NCBI GenBank assembly: GCA_033064195.1
Contig: JARBJD010000145.1
Location: 113,609-177,608 of the forward strand
Direction: 5' to 3'
Source: Blattamonas nauphoetae
Lineage: Eukaryota > Preaxostyla > Oxymonadida
DNA: 64,000 nucleotides
Shown: positions 10,301 to 20,727 of the stretch, one piece after another
Numbering within the stretch: position 1 is the stretch's first letter
Layout of the letters: every line of letters begins with the position of its first letter
Translations under genes and position numbers: made by a program
The notes under the pieces: generated by a model
The model's database searches: none
What the model was told of the DNA's origin: nothing
What the model saw: the letters and a program-made list of their open reading frames with translations, nothing else

Positions 10301-13300
10301 TCGTTTCTTGGATGCTCCTTCGCATCTCTCGAAGATGTCACAACTCTGACAGACTCAGCACACCCCCTCCAATCCACAATCGGACAGGGTCAGCTCCTCA
10401 CCATCTCCAAATCTCCCTCAAACACGCAGACCTCTTTCCTCCAATGCGCATCGCGAGGAGATGGAGCAGCCCTGCATTGCACGGTTGTTGGAACAGGCTC
10501 TCTGTCTCTTTCATCAACATCATTCTCGAAATGTGGTGCAATTGGGAATGGAGGGTGTGTGTTTTTGGATCTGCTGGCGTTCACAGCTCTTTCGCAGAGC
10601 AAGATTTCGATCACAGACATCACTTTTGGACAGGACGACGAAGCAAATAGCGCTTCGGAAGGAACCAAACTCTTTGTTCGTGCGACTTCTCTCTCCGTCC
10701 TCGCCAACTCTGACCTGTCCAATCTCAAACCATCCACACAATCCACTCTCTTCACAGCGGATGAACGGAATGAGTTCTGTGGATGGGAATCGAACGAGAT
10801 TGGAGGATCTCTACTCTTCTTCTGGTTCCCCTACACAGCAGGACCAGTCCACATCCACTCCGAAGGAACATCTCACGCGAACTGTGGAGTTGCTTCCCTT
10901 CCTTGCTCGTCCATTGCTCAATCGATGGGAAAGATGGCTGGGGAAGAGAAAGGGATGCTGGTTGATTCGAATCATGAACTGTCGACGAGTCTGGTATCGA
11001 TTGGAGAAGAGTGGACGCTGAAGAGAAGCGGATCATTCACACTCACTCTGACGGATCTGGCTCAGATTGTTGTGAAAGACCAAACAGCACATCTGACTCT
11101 CTCGTCTCTTGCAGTGCTGTTCGGTGTGATGTCAACACATCACGCTGGTTCATGTGTGGATGTGAGCTCTGGATCCCTCTCGATTGAAAGCTGCTCGTTC
11201 GGAACAGCCGAGAGTGAGCTTCCACTGAGCTTGGGATTGATTTCTGGAGGAGTTGTGGAGATCAGTGGAACAACCACGATCAACAAGCCTTCCCAATCGC
11301 TTGCTCTCTTCTCGGTGACCGGGGGACAGTGTGTGTTGTCTGCACATGGAGACGATTTCACGACACTCCTCCCTTCCACTCCTTCCAACACACTCTGGTT
11401 CAACGACACCGAACGAGATGCAGTGTCATTCGGAGAAATGACAGATTCCATCATGTCCACACCGCTCTCCACCCTCTATCCCTTCCACCAACCAACAACC
11501 ACATTCTCTGTCCGAGCAGTGGATGGAAAGGATCATCCACTTTGTGGGCATTCTTTCCTTCCGTGCAGTTCTCTTCAAGCAGGTGTGGAAGTTGCCAAAG
11601 GAACAACTCTGAATCCAGGAACTGTTCTTCTTGAAACAACAGTCAACGCTGGAAGCGGACTGGCAACTCAACCACAGACCATCAAACTAACAGGTGCCCC
11701 GCAAGCTGAACTTGAATTCTCGTTCAACACACAGATTGTTGTTGCGAAGGGAGATGTCGCATTTGAAGATATTATGTTGTCGTTCCCTTCGTCTCTTGAT
11801 GTGTCTCCATTTGTTGTGAGTGGAGGATCACTGACAATCGAACCATCATCCAAATTCACTCACGCAGGAACAGAAGCCCACCCAACGACGCTCGCTACTC
11901 CTCTCTTCTCTCTCTCGTCTGGCTCTCTCTCAATCGTCGGAACAGAATCCAGCAGACACTTCTTCTCCTTCTTCTCAAGTTCGAGCGGAAGCTGCATTTT
12001 GAGTCTTGCTGCCTCTTCCTCATCCACCATCGCGTTTCTCTCGTTCTGCTCTTTCACATTCTGCCGATCGACCAGCCAAGCAGGAGTGTTCACGCTGTCC
12101 GGGACACAACCAGCAACACTCTCTGTTGTTTCGTGTTACTTCAACCAAAATGAAGGAACCACAGCGAACGATGTCCATCTCAGTGATATCTGGTCTGCCT
12201 CAGTCACTCGCGAATTGTTCTCAAACAGCTTCTCTGACAGCCACGTCGACCATCTTGTCGTTCACACAACACCAAACAATCTCCTCCTCCCGTATTCTGT
12301 TCTCGGAGTCGACTCAGAATCACTGAAAGACGCGACCTGCTACCTTCCTTCTGATCCATGCTCGTCTGTCGCAGTAAGTTTGGCCCTGTGCGTTCAAAAG
12401 GAGACGAACGGGCAGTACTCGACTCGATCAATCGAACTGTCGACAGATTCTGAAGAACAGAACACCATGAGAGTTGATGAAAAGAGGGTCGTGATATTTG
12501 GGAGAGACGAGACGAAAGAGCTCAGTTGTTTAGATTCATCTTCATCGCTTCTGATTGTGTCCAATGGATCGGCAGAGATCCACACTCTCGTCCTCGTCCA
12601 CAACCACCCTTCCTCATCCTCCCCTCTCCTCTCTCTCACCTCAAATGGATCCATCACTTTGAACTCGGTCTCATCTGTTGGACTAAACAATGAATATGTC
12701 TCACCGTTCCTGATTTCGACACTCGGAAGTGTTTCCCTCGCCAATTCCAACTTCTCGACTTTCACTCTCTCCTCTCCATTCATTCAATCGACTGGTCCTG
12801 TCTCAATCGATCTGTGTGAGTTTCACAGCATTCACAGATCGATCCCTGGACCAGCTGTTCTTCATGCCACAATCAGCGATTCGGTCGCTGCCTCTGTCAA
12901 ACACACAAGTTTCACTGATTGTCAATCTGACGATGAGGATCGTTGGATTGAACTGAAAGGAAACAACAGCAATACGTTCAGCACGTAGAACTGGGAAGCC
13001 ACGTTCAACCTGTCGTCGCCTCGAAAGGGGGTGATGGTGGATTCACCAGGAAAGGTTTCCCAAACAGAACACAACCCTTATTCGCTCGTCTACGAGTTCC
13101 ATCCGAGAACAACAGATGTCGTTGTTGTCAGCACAGCACTCTCGACAGCAGACCATCCACTGTGCGGGCATGTTGAACTCGCCTGCCACTCGATTGTCGG
13201 AGGAGTGGGATTGAGTGGGCAGAGGAAAGTGGAGATTAAAGGAGAAGCAGTTGTGGGCACAGCGATGAACATGGAGGGAGAGGATCTCGTGATCTTTGGA

Positions 13301-15403
13301 CATAAGAAGCACGGGACTGTCGTGTTCAGCGGGAAAGGACAGATCATCAACAACGACCACGAGGATCCTGATTATCTGACCATCTCGAACGTCACAGTCA
13401 GTGTGGATGCATCCACACTCCCTTCTGATTCAGCAGTCTTCCAGATCGACGCGGGATCGATGGATGTTTCGGGGTGTTCTTTCACTTCTGACAAAGCGAT
13501 TGGCTTCGCTCTCATCAGAATGGATGGGGACAATCTGACGCTTTCGAAAGTCGTGTTCGCAGCATCGACGACAGCTGATGGGCGTCTTCTGGCGATGACG
13601 AAAGGAACACTCGACGCGAATGATGTGACACTGGACTCGCTGTCGTTCTCGTCGTCTCCGATTCTCATCTCACACGCAACAGGCGAGCTCAAAGCGTCAC
13701 ACTTCACGAATTGTTCAATCACAACACAATCGTCCTCAAACTCCGATTTTGAACCTGATTCCGACCCGCTCTGTCGCTGGCGAACAGGCCTCCTCGCTTT
13801 GAACGAAAGCTCCCTCCAAATCACTTCATCGACATTCTCATTCCTCCCGTCTGGTGCCATCTTTGCTTCGAATTCAGAGATTTCGATCGAATCAACAACC
13901 TTCCACGACAACACTCATTCAACTTCAGACTTCGCGTCTGTCAGACACAACGTGTGGTGTGAGGGAGCTGGTCAGGTGCAGATTGGGTCGCTTCACGGAG
14001 GTGATGGGAGTGGAAGTGAATGGATGTGGATGGAGGCAGACGAGGAGTGCAGAATCACAATGAATGGGTCGACTGTGACAGCTCCGTTCTTCGTCCCCAC
14101 AATCAACACGAAAGAGTCGAAGTGTTCGCAGAAAAAGGAAGAATTCACGTTGAACCTCGTTGGCTCTCTTCTTGTTCCGTGTGCCCTCACTCTGAACTTG
14201 TTCGAAATTGCTGATTCAGCCAAAGACACACTCTCTACTTCCAACGTCACCATTCCCATCCAATCCACACAAACAAACGAATCGTTCATCTCCCTCCAAC
14301 TCCCCCTCTCCTCCATCTCACTCAACACCACATTCGAATGGCGTGCCAGTCTCCTGTTTGGGCACCACAGCCGAGAGACCGAGTCTGTCCTGTTCAAAAT
14401 AAGTGCAAAAATGGAAAGGAAAGCGCATGCACTGCAAGCAATGAAGTGGATCATTCCTGTTGTGTGCAGTGTCATCGGCTTGCTGATTCTGCTTCTCGTC
14501 GTGTTCCTCATCTGTCGACGAAGGAAACAGACGAAAACAAACACACAACAGAAACTGTCGGAACAGCAGGAGCTGAACCACGTGGATGAGATCGAAGTGA
14601 AAGTTGAACAATTTGGTTTCGGAACGTCGGATCTGAACAATTCGCTCATCCGCGACAACCTTCATGCGAATGAGTCTGAGATCACTGGCGACACGAAAGT
14701 GAATCAGAACATGTCTGAACAGGCCAAACAACCACAAGATCAGATTGTGGAAGCGATCAACTGTGACAACGTTGTTGTGACGACACAAATCAACAATCGA
14801 GACACTCTCTTCAATCGACTCCATCGCAATCAAAATCAATTCACCCTCGACCGACAAGTGTTGATGAAGAAATTGTCGCGCGCTTTGGAGAACATCGCCT
14901 TGTCTGATCCGAAATCACACACCCTCCTCCGCTTCTCTCCACACTGGATTCTGTTCGACTCCATGGATTGTGTGTATCTCCAATCAGCTGACACCCAACA
15001 CGAACCATCTCGTTTTGTCGCTGACGGCTCACTCCTCTCGAAAGCTTCGGGTGGATACGAGGAACAGCGATGGGAAGCACCCGAAGTGGCCAAAAGGAAG
15101 CCATTCATCGACACCGGCAAGGCGGCAGTTTTTAGTCTTGGCCTCGTCTTGTGGGAAATCGAGACTGGTCTTGTGCCCTTCGGGGAGACAGATGCTGCGA
15201 ATGCTCAGCGGCAGCTAGATTCAGGCATTCTACCGCCGATGGAGAAGATCAAGGACGAGAACCTGGCGTTGTTGATCGAGCGGTGTCTTATTTTGGATCC
15301 GTCGCAGCGAGCAACACTGCATGACGTGTCGGACTTTCTGTGGAAGGGTGGAGTGGATGGAAAGGATCAGACGAAAGAGGGACCTGTTCCAACGAATCTC
15401 TGA
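7325..15403 (+). CDS. Giant beta-helix surface protein with transmembrane segment and pseudokinase tail; one in-frame TAG
   Basis: One reading frame of about 2690 codons without introns, broken only by a TAG at 12986-12988. An N-terminal signal peptide (MNGKLLMIASLISISITAA) is followed by thousands of residues of Ser/Thr-rich right-handed beta-helix sequence. Its periodic cysteine motifs resemble DHPLCGH..LPCSSL (for example near 11530, 10880 and 13150). Near residue 2375 a transmembrane helix (IPVVCSVIGLLILLLVVFLI) is followed by RRRK and a cytoplasmic kinase-like domain. WEAPEVAKRKP is the APE motif, AAVFSLGLVLWE the alpha-F region and RCLILDPSQRATLHD the end of the C-lobe. No glycine loop, VAIK lysine or DFG is seen, so it is a pseudokinase fragment. 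Likely a plasma-membrane adhesion or sensing protein. The single TAG could be a nonsense mutation, readthrough or a base error. Confidence 0.85.
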
Positions 15404-16162
15404 AAGCAGAGCAACATTATCCCGACACGATTGATTCGATGAAATTGGAGGAAGATCATAAGGTTGCATCACGACCCCACTTCACACACGTCACCCTTAA
15501 TTCAGGCAGTGAACACAACTCATTCAGAAATCCTCCCTCTCACACCACATCCACATCCACACACACAGATCGGCTTTCACTTCGTCTTTCTTCCCAGCCA
15601 CGAGATCACGTCACATTCACTCCGAGAGCACGAAGTGCACAGAAGACACAGCGATCAGAATGAAAGCATCTCATCACTTCGTTGAACACACACAACATAC
15701 TCTGACAACCTCGATCGCTGCCGTCTCTGTTCGGAAATCATTGTTCTTCCTTTCATGTCACATTCGTCTGAGATCTCGTTCGGACACGTCTTCTCTCTCC
15801 ACCTCACTCGTCATCTTTCTCTTCTCTTTTTTCTTCGTTTTCTGGCCTGTCTTCAGTTCGTTCTGCACATTTCTTGGGTTTGGCTTCTGTTTCATGCCAC
15901 ATGTCGACATTTCAATTCTTGTTCCGACAAGGTGCCCCTTCGATTCTCCAAGATGTCTTCTCAGGAAGTCGATCTCAGGCTTGAAGTTTTCATGATTTGG
16001 AATCAGATTTCTTTGCGTTTTTTTGGAGAATTGTGAGTGTAAAATAGTTGTGGGAATTCTATTCGTCCGGAACATTGTTCTCTATTATTATATTGCGGTA
16101 TTTCTCTGGTTCTTTGTGAAAAAAGGTGACTTTTCAAAGTCAGGGCTTGATCAAGATAAAAC
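15404..16162. other. Intergenic, no gene recognised
   Basis: About 760 bp between the beta-helix gene and SPRY copy B. Short ORFs occur, including a Phe-rich hydrophobic one at 15755-15995, but none has a recognisable domain or splice structure. The sequence just before 16163 (AGTCAGGGCTTGATCAAG) resembles the box found upstream of SPRY copies D and E. Confidence 0.5.
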
Positions 16163-17487
16163 ATGAGTGGGGAAACAAGTCCAACCAAGGGAAATGATTC
16201 CACCTCCAATTACATTGCTCCATCGACTTGGACGTCCCTGTCAAACACAACAGGCCCCCCTCGTGTTCCATCCTCCCAATCGAAGATTTCACTCCATTTG
16301 CCGCGGTATACGTTGTCTCTACCCACATCCACCTCTTCACATTCCTCATCCAATTTCCATCCTCGTCTGACGTCATCCAAACTCGCTCACAACACAAAAA
16401 CAAAACAGAACATTGCACTTCTCGCTCCGAAGCCTCAACCTACCATTTTTGATTCTCGACATTCAACTTCGGCCTTACCACCAAACTCTGCAGCAATCTC
16501 AAAGCCAAAACAATCAATTCGAAACTTGTCAAAAGTTGGACAACGAAACCCAAACCCAAAAACAGCAAGAAGTCCCTCTTCACTCGTCCAACATGATCGC
16601 GACCGACGACACCCTGTCAGCCAATCACAATCCACTTCTTTCCTTCCGAAACTCCCACCGTCTTCATCTCAGCGTCAGTCACCACAAATCGCCCAAAAAT
16701 CTCCAAAGACATTCAAACACAGATATTCGTCTCCAAAACTCCCAAAAGCTCCCACACCTCTCGCAACACTTCCACTGTTGGCTTTCCCTGAAGATTCGCA
16801 TTACTTCTTCGTTGATTGCACCACTCTCACCCGAACAAATCCTGCTCATTTCACAATCAGATCCTCAACAGCCACCACAAACGTGCGTAGCTGTTCTTTC
16901 AAAGTGACTGATTCATGGAGCGCTGTCTTTCTACCTGACCCATTCACATCTGGTGTTGTTTCAATCACGATCACAATCACGATTCTCTCAACTGCAAGTG
17001 TGCTTAATTCCTCTTCATTGTTTGATCAGATGGTACCATTCGTTTTGGTCTGATGGATTCAAAATCTCGATTTCTCGAAAGTGATGACCTGTTTGGAATT
17101 AATGTCGAAAGTCTGTTCTTCTCTCTTCTCATCTTCTCAGACTCTGTCGGTCTTGACACAGATGGGCGTCTCATCCTTCACACTCCATCATCATATACAA
17201 TAGATGGTTCCCATTCTCGTATGAAAGAAGGAGATTGTGTTCGAGTGGAAGTTAATCTCGACTCAACACCTCGAACTGTGCAATTATTTGTGAATGGTGA
17301 GGCTGTGATGTGGTACGTATCAGGACTTCCTTCATGAGTGCGAATTGGAGTCTGATTCACTTTTCTCTCATTTCTCTCTTTTCAGTTCTCGGCGTACGGA
17401 AATGGAACATCGTTCCGAATTGACAACATCTCTCGCCTCTCCCGACGCACACCAATCTCAAAGGAGATGAGAAAAATCAGATGGTAA
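16163..17487 (+). pseudogene. SPRY domain protein, copy B, with long basic N-terminal extension and in-frame TGA
   Basis: Exons 16163-16997, 17030-17349 and 17386-17487; introns 32 nt (16998-17029) and 36 nt (17350-17385). Unlike the other copies it has a roughly 200-residue Ser/Pro/Lys/Gln-rich, probably disordered N-terminal extension before the SPRY domain (PDPFTSGVVSITITI, then TIRFGLMDSK, MKEGDCVRVEVNLDS, VQLFVNGEAV). In exon 2 a TGA at 17335-17337 replaces the serine codon of the conserved GIPSSVRIG motif (paralogs have TCA). Beyond it the frame, intron 2 and exon 3 (FRIDNISRLSRRTPIS) are intact and end in TAA 17485-17487. A single C-to-G change or a base error would explain it, so the gene may be recently disabled or actually intact. 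Confidence 0.75.
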
Positions 17488-17551
17488 TCACGATCCGCCT
17501 TGGGTTCATGCAAAGTTCCCTTCTGAAGGCGAATCGCACAATGACAGAATC

Positions 17552-17985
17552 ATGCAGTTTTTTGTTCAAAAAGTCTCTAAGTTTGTCATGTCAGGCTCGT
17601 TCTTGTTCATTTCAGAGAGTGAGTTCGTTGATCATGATGGGACTCCTGAACTCAACACAGCTCCTCCCGCACAGACCGACATTCGTGTGTGGAGGGGAGT
17701 GTGGAGTTTGAGTGAAATGGAGGAGATGGAGAAAAGCATGAAGACGGTAAGCATGAATCAGTTTGTGGGTCAACAGAGAGAGTGTCGTTGTCATTGAGAA
17801 CAGATGATTTTGTGACGATCGAACCCACAGAATGGAGGTTGTGTCTCGCGAATGAAGAATTCGTTCAGCCAAAATTGGATTCGAAAGAGAAGAAGCGAAA
17901 TGGCAGAACAAGAATCAATCTCCCGAAAAGCCTTCCTGCTCCCAACTCGTACGAAAAGCGGGATCAGATCCAACCACCAAAATAG
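17552..17985 (+). CDS. Small two-exon hypothetical protein
   Basis: Proposed exons 17552-17768 and 17804-17985 joined across a 35-nt GT-AG intron, the typical size here, giving NQFVDDFVTIEP at the junction. Exon 1 encodes SEFVDHDGTPELN, IRVWRGVWSLSEMEEMEKSMK. Exon 2 encodes EWRLCLANEEFVQPKLD then a basic tail ending KRDQIQPPK. No family recognised. It sits 65 bp after SPRY copy B on the same strand, and a merged transcript cannot be excluded. 17986-18262 holds nothing recognisable. Confidence 0.4.
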
Positions 17986-18262
17986 TCGTTGTGTCCATTC
18001 TCATTCCCTCGGGGACATGTCGCAGCATCATTTTCATGAAATGTGATCATTATCTTTCGATATTCTTTCAATGTCCATCGAAACAGACAAACACGCTTCG
18101 AAAGACTGTTGAGCTGGACATTCTGAAAAAAACGCATAACAAACACAAAATGGAATCGTCAGATGGTGTGTCTGACACAGTGCAATCGTTGCTGCCACAC
18201 AGATCACAATTCCACGGTCGAGGTGATAGATGGAGGGAAGATGAAGAAGAGAAGGAATGCAA

Positions 18263-19030
18263 TCACCATTTCACTTCCTTCATTTCATCCGAGATTGGTG
18301 TTGGTTGGGAGAGGCGGGAAATGTTGTCAATTCGGAATGATAGTCCTTGTTTATAGACAGAAAACTGAAATGGAAAACAATGAGAGAAAAGAGAATCAGA
18401 CTCCAATTCGCACTGATGAAGGGATTCCTGACACGTAACACCTTCCAGTCCCGTCATTCACAAAGAATTGCACTGTTCGAGGTGTTGAGTCAAGATTAAC
18501 TTCCATTCGAACACAATCCCCTTCATGAAGACTAGAAGGGCAATATTGATATGAATTGGATGATGGAGTGTTGATGTTGAGATAACCATTTGCGCTGAGA
18601 CTGACAGAGTCTGAGAAGATGAGAAAAGAGAAAAATAAACTTTTGACAGCATCCCCAAGAGCTTCATCATTTTTAGGAATTGGAGATGTGGAATCCATCA
18701 AACCAAAACATATATTTCCAACTGATCAAACAATGAGGAGAGATCAAGTAAACCTGGAATCGAAAGAATCGTGATTGTGATTGAGACGATTCCAGATGTG
18801 AATGGGTCAGAAAGAAGAACAGAGATCCAAAAAGAATCCTCATGGAAATTGTGGCCAAGCTCTGTTTGGGTGATAGTGGTGCGGTGGATGGAGAAATGCG
18901 TTGGATCTGTGAAAGTCAATGATGGAAGGGTTTGGAGGTAATGTGGAGCGTGTTGAAGTGCTGAAGAGGTAGCATAACGATGGGAAGGAGAATCGGGAAC
19001 TTGTAATGTCTGTAAAATTGTAGGAATCAT
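18263..19030 (-). CDS. SPRY domain protein, copy C
   Basis: Minus-strand exons 19030-18754, 18721-18402 and 18364-18263 with introns of 32 nt (18722-18753) and 37 nt (18365-18401). No internal stop. The SPRY signature is complete: PFTSGIVSITITILSIP, ICFGLMDSTSPIPK, GDCVRMEVNLDSTPRTVQF, GIPSSVRIG, FRIDNISRLSQPTPIS, ending EVKW and TGA. About 232 residues. Divergent from the gene at 19098, with 67 bp between start codons. Close sequence match to copy A, suggesting fairly recent duplication. Function is protein binding by family inference only. Confidence 0.87.
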
Positions 19031-19097
19031 TGATAATTCGATCCGACCAACAATTGAGTGTCAATTCTGCCCTCGTTGTTGTCATCGACTTTTTCTC

Positions 19098-20372
19098 ATG
19101 ATATCAGATTTTCTTTCAATAAATGCAAAAAGTAGTTCCAACCGGGCATATTCTGCTCATCCGTCCGGTTCTAAAGGAGTGTCCGACAAATCCAATTCAC
19201 GTACGGCTACAACTTACAGTATCGTTTTTCTGATCTCCATTCTTTCTTCTGCAGAGGAACTTGCCAACTATCGACATGTGTTGAGAGCTCCTGTGTCACG
19301 CGCAGAACAGACCCCAAATCATTCATCTCAAACCTCGTCTTCAACAACCAGAAAGACAGAACAAGGTCGCTCCTCGACTCGAGGTTCATCTGACTTCAAC
19401 TCCAAACATCCATTGTCTCGGCCAATCTCGTCAAACTATGCAAACACATCCCCGCCTGGCTCAAACTCCATTCAGAATACAGTAAAGCAAACAAAAACAA
19501 AATCCACAATATCTGAACGAAAATCAAGTGGGGACTCTTTTGACGGAAAAATGCGGTCTTTTCGATCCAAGACAACCGATAATAAAGCTTCCCGAAATGC
19601 TCCAACTTCATTCACGTCGACAACCACACCAGACAAGAAATTACCACTTCAATCAACGTCCCGTCGTGTTTCAAACCCTTCTCGTACCCCAAAGAAATTG
19701 GCTTCTCCCAGCAAATATGCTCTCCTCGGATCCGATTCCGAAGCCGATCTTCCCAAATCAGGGACTGAAGAAGAGCCGTCAAGCAGCACTGCAATGAGCA
19801 GACTGGAATCGCGGTTGGCGGAAGCGATTGATTTCGACGCTGATGACTCAGTTTCACTCCATTCGCGTGTCGCAATGATGGTTGCCGAAGTGGAACTGTA
19901 TGAAGCAGAGAAGGCACGACAACGACCCTCAGTGACCGCATCCACTGAAACAACACAGCAAGATGAGGAAGACGACAGCCAGTGGAGTTGGGAATGGACA
20001 GAAACGGAAGAGGAAGTCACTGCCAGTGACGATTCAGAATGTCAAGAATGTGTCTCTCCTGTCTCTCCTCACATTACCCATCACAAATTTGATGTGGATC
20101 AGTTGACGCAATCGGAAATAACGACCGAAAAGACAGATCACAATGACACACACAACATTCCGATCCCCACCGTGACACAAACACAGTCAGAACCTTCGAA
20201 TATTGTTCATCAGGTCCAAGATCCTCATCCAGTCGCTCTTCACTTGGGATGGATCGTTCTGGACAAGAAAAAACCGCTTGAAATTGTCCAACTCAAATGT
20301 CTCCGACCACTCTCCTCATTTCTTCCGGATTGGGTTCTAAAGATGGAGACGCAGTTGAGCGATCATGGATGA
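19098..20372 (+). CDS. Ser/Thr-rich acidic hypothetical protein
   Basis: Open for 424 codons. A likely 36-nt GT-AG intron at 19219-19254 keeps the frame, so the spliced protein would have about 412 residues. The N-terminal 200 residues are Ser/Thr/Lys-rich and low-complexity. The middle contains MSRLESRLAEAIDFDADD and MMVAEVELYEAEKARQ, probably helical. An acidic stretch EEDDSQWSWEWTETEEEV follows. The C-terminus has a more ordered segment (HLGWIVLDKKKPLEIVQLKC). No domain recognised, no signal peptide, so likely intracellular. Shares a 67-bp divergent promoter region with SPRY copy C. 20373-20727 downstream is AT-rich and appears gene-free. Confidence 0.65.
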   Translation: MISDFLSINAKSSSNRAYSAHPSGSKGVSDKSNSRTATTYSIVFLISILSSAEELANYRHVLRAPVSRAEQTPNHSSQTSSSTTRKTEQGRSSTRGSSDFNSKHPLSRPISSNYANTSPPGSNSIQNTVKQTKTKSTISERKSSGDSFDGKMRSFRSKTTDNKASRNAPTSFTSTTTPDKKLPLQSTSRRVSNPSRTPKKLASPSKYALLGSDSEADLPKSGTEEEPSSSTAMSRLESRLAEAIDFDADDSVSLHSRVAMMVAEVELYEAEKARQRPSVTASTETTQQDEEDDSQWSWEWTETEEEVTASDDSECQECVSPVSPHITHHKFDVDQLTQSEITTEKTDHNDTHNIPIPTVTQTQSEPSNIVHQVQDPHPVALHLGWIVLDKKKPLEIVQLKCLRPLSSFLPDWVLKMETQLSDHG

Positions 20373-20727
20373 TACTGGGTCTGGTTTTAATTCTATTCTC
20401 AAAACGTGATCACCTTTCGATGAGATCCACTTCCAATCTCCTGTCTCTGTCCTTTCACACTCGTGAAGAGTGTGATGAGAAGCCGTATAAATTCTCTCAT
20501 TTTCTTTTTTTGGCTTCCCTTTTCATTTTAAGGATGCAATCAACATTTTTCTGTCCACTCGCTTCACAATGTCTAATTCGAACTATGATCTCTTTTTTCT
20601 GCCCGTGTTTGAATCCCAATCCGTGTCCAATGCAATCAGTAGCATGATTTCGCATTTCTGTGTTTTCTGGAAACAATCCCATTGCTTTTTTTCAACCATC
20701 GTCCTCGAGACATAATCAGAGTCATAC

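Noticed and set aside
15660..15995. Hydrophobic ORFs between the beta-helix gene and SPRY copy B
   Set aside because: Phe/Ser low-complexity from pyrimidine-rich intergenic DNA; no splice or domain evidence.
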